Of a stretch of 7,756 nt of DNA, positions 5,739 to 7,756 are shown in pieces. The stretch's first letter is position 1. Each line of letters opens with the position of its first letter. The position numbers were made by a program, and so were the translations under genes. The notes beneath the pieces were generated by a model. That model ran no database searches. It worked only from the letters and a program-made list of their open reading frames with translations, and was not told the origin of the DNA. This DNA comes from Dehalococcoidia bacterium (GTDB lineage: Bacteria; Chloroflexota; Dehalococcoidia; Lucifugimonadales; Lucifugimonadaceae), in the NCBI GenBank assembly GCA_028278465.1, contig JANQEF010000012.1, positions 1 through 7,756 of the forward strand, in the 5' to 3' direction.

Positions 5739-6929
5739 TTGCACCAATCTGAAAGTTCGAATTTTTCTTCCGACGCGGATGCGGGTGCTGACGCGCCCGG
5801 CGCGGAACCAGACGTCGACGCGCCGGTTTCGCTGGCGGACATCGGCTGGAACGAGCTACGTGCCGAGCAGTTCGCGCCTGACGCAGCGGCCGGCTTGAGC
5901 CCGGGCCGAGTGGCGCGCGTGGACGGCAGATCAGTCCTGCTGATCACTGAGTCCGGCACGACGCGTGCCGAGGGCTCAACGACGCTCGTACAGGAGTCCG
6001 AGACGGCCGACGGGTTGCCCGCCGCCGGCGACTGGGTGGGATTCAGACCTCGACCGTCGCACGACACGGACGTGATCGAGGCGATCCTGCCGCGGAGTTC
6101 GCGGCTGGTGCGGCCGCGCATCGACCGCTCCAGCTTCAGGAGGGCCGAGGCGGTCGGCCTGCAGGTCGTTGCCGCCAACCTCGATACCGCGTTCGTGGTC
6201 CATGCCGCGAACAACGTGAACCCGCGGCGGCTCGAGCGCGAGGCGGCGCAGGTCGCTTCCAGCGGCGCCGATGTGGTGATCGTGCTGAACAAGGCCGATC
6301 TCGTCGAGGACGTCACTGATCTGGTCGAAGACGCCCGGATGTCGGTCCCCTTCATCCCGATCCACTCCGTCAGCGGCGCCACCGGCGAAGGCGTCGACGC
6401 GCTGGCCGAGTACGCGCGGCCAGATCGAACGGTGGCGTTTATCGGCGCTTCCGGTGTCGGCAAGTCGACGCTGACGAACCGGCTGCTGGGCCAGGAGGTG
6501 ATGGAGACAGGCGAGGTGCGGGAGGACGATCAGCGTGGACGGCACACGACTACTGCGCGGCACCTGATTCCGATTCCCGGTGGCGGCGCGCTGATCGACA
6601 CTCCGGGCATTCGTTCGCTTGGGCTGACGGGCGCGGACGAGGGCGTTGCGGCGGTGTTCGATGACATCACTGAACTGGCGGCGAACTGTCGTTTCAATGA
6701 CTGTTCGCACTCTGGCGAGCCGGGTTGCGCGGTGATGGAGGCGATCTTCCAGGGCGAGATGAGCGAGGATCGGCTCGGATCGTTCAGGAAGCTGACGCGC
6801 GAGCTGGAGTTCATGCAGTCGAAGACGGATGTCCGCCTGCGGCACGCGAAGAGGGACATGCTGAAGGCCAGGACGAAACGAGGCCGCCAGATGATGAGGG
6901 CGCGCAAGAAGTTTGGGAGGTCAGGGTGA
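5739..6929 (+). CDS. rsgA: Ribosome small subunit-dependent GTPase A (RsgA/YjeQ/YloQ)
   Basis: A circularly permuted GTPase that assists late maturation of the 30S subunit, acting in the cytosol on the ribosome. Numbering from TTG 5739 (396 aa), residues 1-33 are an acidic, low-complexity tail. About 34-115 form the OB-fold (GRVARVDG, PAAGDWV), and the G domain runs in permuted order: G4 NKAD (184-187), G1 GASGVGKST (236-244), G2 region GRHTTT (267-272) and G3 DTPG (287-290). The zinc site is Cys317, Cys322, His324 and Cys330, and the C-terminus is strongly basic. All motifs are intact. It is longer than the roughly 300-350 residues usual in the family, mainly through both tails. TTG 5739 is preferred because GGAG lies 7 bases upstream; GTG 5712 and ATG 5715 are in frame but lack a Shine-Dalgarno. 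It appears monocistronic, with its own promoter and leader. Confidence 0.94.
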   Translation: MHQSESSNFSSDADAGADAPGAEPDVDAPVSLADIGWNELRAEQFAPDAAAGLSPGRVARVDGRSVLLITESGTTRAEGSTTLVQESETADGLPAAGDWVGFRPRPSHDTDVIEAILPRSSRLVRPRIDRSSFRRAEAVGLQVVAANLDTAFVVHAANNVNPRRLEREAAQVASSGADVVIVLNKADLVEDVTDLVEDARMSVPFIPIHSVSGATGEGVDALAEYARPDRTVAFIGASGVGKSTLTNRLLGQEVMETGEVREDDQRGRHTTTARHLIPIPGGGALIDTPGIRSLGLTGADEGVAAVFDDITELAANCRFNDCSHSGEPGCAVMEAIFQGEMSEDRLGSFRKLTRELEFMQSKTDVRLRHAKRDMLKARTKRGRQMMRARKKFGRSG

Positions 6930-6931
6930 CA

Positions 6932-6972
6932 GGCCCTCCCTCCCAGCTTGGGAGGGAGTTAGAGGGAGGGCC
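6932..6972. repeat. Nested inverted repeat directly after rsgA, possible bidirectional terminator
   Basis: GGCCCTCCCT (6932-6941) pairs perfectly with AGGGAGGGCC (6963-6972). The alternative stem CTCCCTCCC (6936-6944) with GGGAGGGAG (6950-6958) around AGCTT uses overlapping bases, so the two cannot form at once. It begins two bases after the rsgA stop. It could end rsgA transcription, but no T run follows. Its composition looks like a dispersed intergenic repeat rather than unique sequence. Confidence 0.55.
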
Positions 6973-6976
6973 GTTG

Positions 6977-7030
6977 GTGACGCCACCCTTCGACAAGCTC
7001 AGGATGGCAACGTGCCGCCTCAGGCGTCAC
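6977..7030. repeat. REP-like intergenic repeat with CTTCGACAAGCTCAGG core
   Basis: The core CTTCGACAAGCTCAGG (6988-7003) is, from memory, a motif seen dispersed in gaps of many environmental bacterial genomes. It is bounded by the inverted repeat GTGACGCC (6977-6984) and GGCGTCAC (7023-7030), giving a unit of about 54 bases with dyad ends. It is followed by ATGGCAACGT (7004-7013), shared with the next repeat. There is no ORF in it. Confidence 0.5.
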
Positions 7031-7080
7031 TGCGCGCGATCAGGCGCAGTCGTTCTCGGGCGCGCCCGCACGAAACGGTC

Positions 7081-7111
7081 AGATCTCTCCCTTTGGTCGA
7101 GATGACAACGT
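7081..7111. repeat. Second REP-like intergenic repeat
   Basis: ATCTC (7083-7087) and GAGAT (7099-7103) flank TCCCTTTGGTC, and the unit ends in ATGACAACGT (7102-7111), nearly identical to ATGGCAACGT at 7004-7013. The pattern resembles dispersed repeats of the type ending in CGAGATGACA. It lies in the convergent gap between rsgA and the M81 gene. The stretch between the two repeats (7031-7080) shows only GC-rich sequence. Confidence 0.42.
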
Positions 7112-7141
7112 TCTTCCTCCCGGGCTGGACAGGCCGTGTCC

Positions 7142-7756
7142 CTACTGACCGGGTACGTACTCTGTGTCTGGCTCGAACGGGTACAGCGGGCGTCGGCGAC
7201 GGTGGTAGGTGAAGTACGACATGTCCGCCGTCGTCACACCCGGCGTGTTCACCAGGATCACCTCGCCTGCGATCGGCTGATACGCGGGCCTCGGTGACAC
7301 AACACCCTTCGCCACCACAACCTGGTAGTGCTCCGGAAAGATCCCCGCCGCGTACATGCCGTAGCGTGACGTGTTGCCGGTCCGCTTGGTCGTCAGGAAC
7401 AGCGTGTGGCCGTCGGTCGTGTCCAGCCGGGCGGAAACTCCGGCGTCGTAGAACCGGTAGCCGCCGTGCGTCGCCCCGAAATCCTCCCAATCGCCGTCGA
7501 TGATCGCCCTCACCGTTCCGGTCACTCGCACTGGCTCGCCGTGCATGTCATCGGTCTTGGCGCCGACGTCCAGCGTCACCTCGGCGCCGACGCCAGCGGC
7601 CACGCACGCCTCCACCGACTCCGGGTCGTAGAGCGACTGCAGCAGCGAGCGCACACCCATCTTCTGCGCCTCGGCAAGGATGAAGGTCGAGTCCGCCGAA
7701 GAGCCGCCGCCGATGTTGTCGCCGACGTCCATCAGCACGATCGGACCGTTCTTAGG
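7142..7756 (-). CDS. M81 (MlrC-like) family metallopeptidase, C-terminal part
   Basis: The minus-strand frame enters at the window end (Pro-Lys-Asn-Gly-Pro-Ile, then VLMDVGDNIGGGSSADST) and stops at TAG (7144-7142), giving 204 codons. The V(L/A)xDVxDNxGGGxxxDST signature marks the C-terminal domain of the MlrC family, named after microcystinase C of microcystin-degrading sphingomonads. The ending LVNTPGVTTADMSYFTYHRRRRPLYPF is also typical of these C-termini. The N-terminal metal-binding domain lies beyond the window, so activity cannot be judged. Family members are widespread and most have unknown substrates, so microcystin breakdown should not be assumed. It runs towards rsgA, with a repeat-rich gap between the two 3' ends. 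Confidence 0.9.
   Translation of the reverse strand, partial: PKNGPIVLMDVGDNIGGGSSADSTFILAEAQKMGVRSLLQSLYDPESVEACVAAGVGAEVTLDVGAKTDDMHGEPVRVTGTVRAIIDGDWEDFGATHGGYRFYDAGVSARLDTTDGHTLFLTTKRTGNTSRYGMYAAGIFPEHYQVVVAKGVVSPRPAYQPIAGEVILVNTPGVTTADMSYFTYHRRRRPLYPFEPDTEYVPGQ

Noticed and set aside
5555..5752. 65-codon plus frame overlapping the rsgA leader
   Set aside because: Its start has no Shine-Dalgarno and lies inside the promoter -10 region, so it would not be on the predicted transcript.
5976..6845. Open minus-strand frame of 289 codons inside rsgA
   Set aside because: It is antisense to the conserved OB and GTPase motifs, with His/Arg-rich shadow composition.
6977..7111. CRISPR-like array in the convergent gap
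   Set aside because: The units differ in sequence and are not evenly spaced; there is no run of identical repeats and no cas gene in the window.
7142..7756. Microcystin degradation function for the MlrC-like gene
   Set aside because: Only the C-terminal domain is visible, the family is broad, and no other mlr gene is nearby.

Overview
This is a GC-rich window (roughly 60% or more by eye) from a bacterial chromosome. It holds six protein genes plus one very small leader ORF. The gene mix is an OtsA-OtsB fusion, a GH15 enzyme, an enolase-superfamily sugar-acid dehydratase, a secreted DUF2680-like protein, a long-form RsgA and an M81/MlrC peptidase. Three genes appear to start at TTG behind good Shine-Dalgarno sequences, and one intergenic gap carries dispersed repeats. 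Together these suggest an environmental Chloroflexota-type bacterium (Dehalococcoidia or SAR202-like), but this is inference from gene content, not a phylogenetic result.

Positions 1-1034: the N-terminal part of a GH15 glucoamylase/trehalase-like gene runs on the minus strand and leaves the window at base 1. It diverges across a 248-base gap from a plus-strand gene for a bifunctional trehalose-6-phosphate synthase/phosphatase. One enzyme makes trehalose, and the other may hydrolyse it or another alpha-glucan.

Positions 1035-4472: the otsA-otsB fusion is followed after 18 bases by a galactonate-dehydratase-type member of the mandelate racemase family, probably on the same transcript. All catalytic motifs of both OtsAB halves, and the metal ligands and catalytic histidines of the dehydratase, are visible.

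Positions 4473-5526: a 277-base non-coding stretch has an inverted repeat and a phased array of AAGAYT motifs at exactly 21-base spacing, just upstream of a TAGCTT -10-like box. It precedes a gene for a secreted 219-residue protein with a duplicated helical motif. A strong 12-bp hairpin follows that gene.

Positions 5527-6929: a good sigma-70-type promoter (TTGACC, 17 bases, TTAGAT) drives a leader that contains a 5'-terminal hairpin, a 28-codon ORF with a perfect AGGAGG, and a perfect 10-bp hairpin that buries the Shine-Dalgarno of rsgA, a ribosome-assembly GTPase. This looks like translational control and is the most interesting element in the window.

Positions 6930-7756: a 212-base convergent gap full of repeats and hairpins separates rsgA from the C-terminal part of an M81/MlrC-family gene on the minus strand, which is cut by the window end. 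No tRNA, rRNA, CRISPR array, transposase or phage gene was seen.
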